Of a stretch of DNA of 6,461 nt, positions 6,253-6,461 are shown one piece after another; position 1 is the stretch's first letter; every line of letters begins with the position of its first letter. This DNA is from Acidobacteriota bacterium (GTDB taxonomy: Bacteria; Acidobacteriota; Terriglobia; Terriglobales; Acidobacteriaceae). A program made the translations under genes and the position numbers. Under the pieces are notes generated by a model that was not told the DNA's origin, did not search any database, and saw only the letters and a list, made by a program, of their open reading frames with translations. The stretch is from NCBI GenBank assembly GCA_021779695.1, contig JAJYAE010000253.1, positions 1 to 6,461 on the forward strand. The letters are read 5' to 3'.

Positions 6253-6461
6253 AAGCGTGCATTCTGATACGCCACGGAGCGACGGATATGGCTGGCAGGT
6301 TTTGCGGCCACTCCGATCCTCCTTTGAATGATGTGGGACACATCCAGATCGAACGCGCCGTATCGATTTTGCCCACCGCGCCGCAGGTGGTTTATACCAG
6401 CGATCTTTTGCGCGCGCGCGAGTCGGCCAGGAGCCTTGCCAGGCACTTTTCGACACCGCTG
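6249..6461 (+). CDS. cobC: Histidine phosphatase family protein, probable alpha-ribazole phosphatase, 3'-truncated by the window
   Basis: An open frame begins with ATG at 6249, overlaps the cobS stop as ATGA, and runs without a stop to the window end, giving 71 residues. The start MKACILIRHGATD carries the RHG motif (8-10), whose histidine is the phosphorylated residue of this superfamily. GRFCGHSDPPLNDVGHIQ at 16-33 and VVYTSDLLRARESARSLA at 47-64 match the usual pattern of substrate loop, PL-N/T-G block and S-DL-RA-E/T-A helix. A GGAG at 6235-6238 lies ten nucleotides upstream. The superfamily also includes phosphoglycerate mutases, but placement directly behind cobT and cobS points to CobC, which dephosphorylates alpha-ribazole 5'-phosphate or cobalamin 5'-phosphate. 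About two thirds of a typical 190-210 residue protein is missing, including the second catalytic histidine. Confidence 0.82.
   Translation, partial: MKACILIRHGATDMAGRFCGHSDPPLNDVGHIQIERAVSILPTAPQVVYTSDLLRARESARSLARHFSTPL

Noticed and set aside
6410..6420. Alternating GC run of 11 bases
   Set aside because: It codes for part of the conserved DLLRARE stretch of the phosphatase and is explained by GC-rich Arg/Ala codons; no repeat structure surrounds it.
1..6461. A wholly new biological system
   Set aside because: Every gene and the leader belong to known B12 uptake and assembly families with intact motifs. There is no unexplained gene or repeat array left over.

Overview
The window holds the 5' part of a cobalamin (vitamin B12) uptake and nucleotide-loop assembly operon. 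All genes are on the plus strand, and it is packed almost end to end. It starts inside a cobalamin riboswitch (5' end outside the window) and stops inside a sixth gene. The organism is a Gram-negative bacterium with fairly high GC. The receptor carries an N-terminal carboxypeptidase-regulatory-like domain ahead of the TonB plug, an arrangement common in Acidobacteria (Terriglobia) and also seen in Bacteroidetes and some Proteobacteria. I therefore lean towards an acidobacterium, but this is inference from style rather than proof.

Layout: 1-~92, 3' half of a cobalamin riboswitch with its B12 box; 94-107, a small hairpin over the Shine-Dalgarno; 110-2596, BtuB-like TonB-dependent outer-membrane receptor; 2620-3654, BtuC-like FecCD permease; 3651-4427, BtuD-like ABC ATPase; 4424-5509, CobT; 5506-6252, CobS; 6249-6461+, CobC-like histidine phosphatase, cut by the window end. 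The receptor and permease genes are 23 nt apart. Each of the four later junctions is an ATGA overlap, so the last five genes are probably translationally coupled. No gene-free stretch exceeds 300 bases, and I see no internal terminator, tRNA, rRNA, mobile element or CRISPR array.

How the genes fit together: the receptor would take corrinoids across the outer membrane using TonB energy, and BtuC/BtuD would carry them across the inner membrane. CobT activates the lower-ligand base (typically dimethylbenzimidazole) to alpha-ribazole phosphate. CobS joins alpha-ribazole or its phosphate to adenosylcobinamide-GDP, and the CobC-type phosphatase removes the phosphate. The riboswitch would shut the set off when the cell already has enough adenosylcobalamin. 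The periplasmic binding protein (BtuF) and the cobinamide kinase/guanylyltransferase (CobU/CobP) are not in the window and would be expected just downstream or elsewhere in the genome.

I found no sign of a previously undescribed system. The points worth a second look are the riboswitch-to-start region, the start codon of the permease, the absence of btuF and cobU, the run of ATGA overlaps and the extended receptor architecture.
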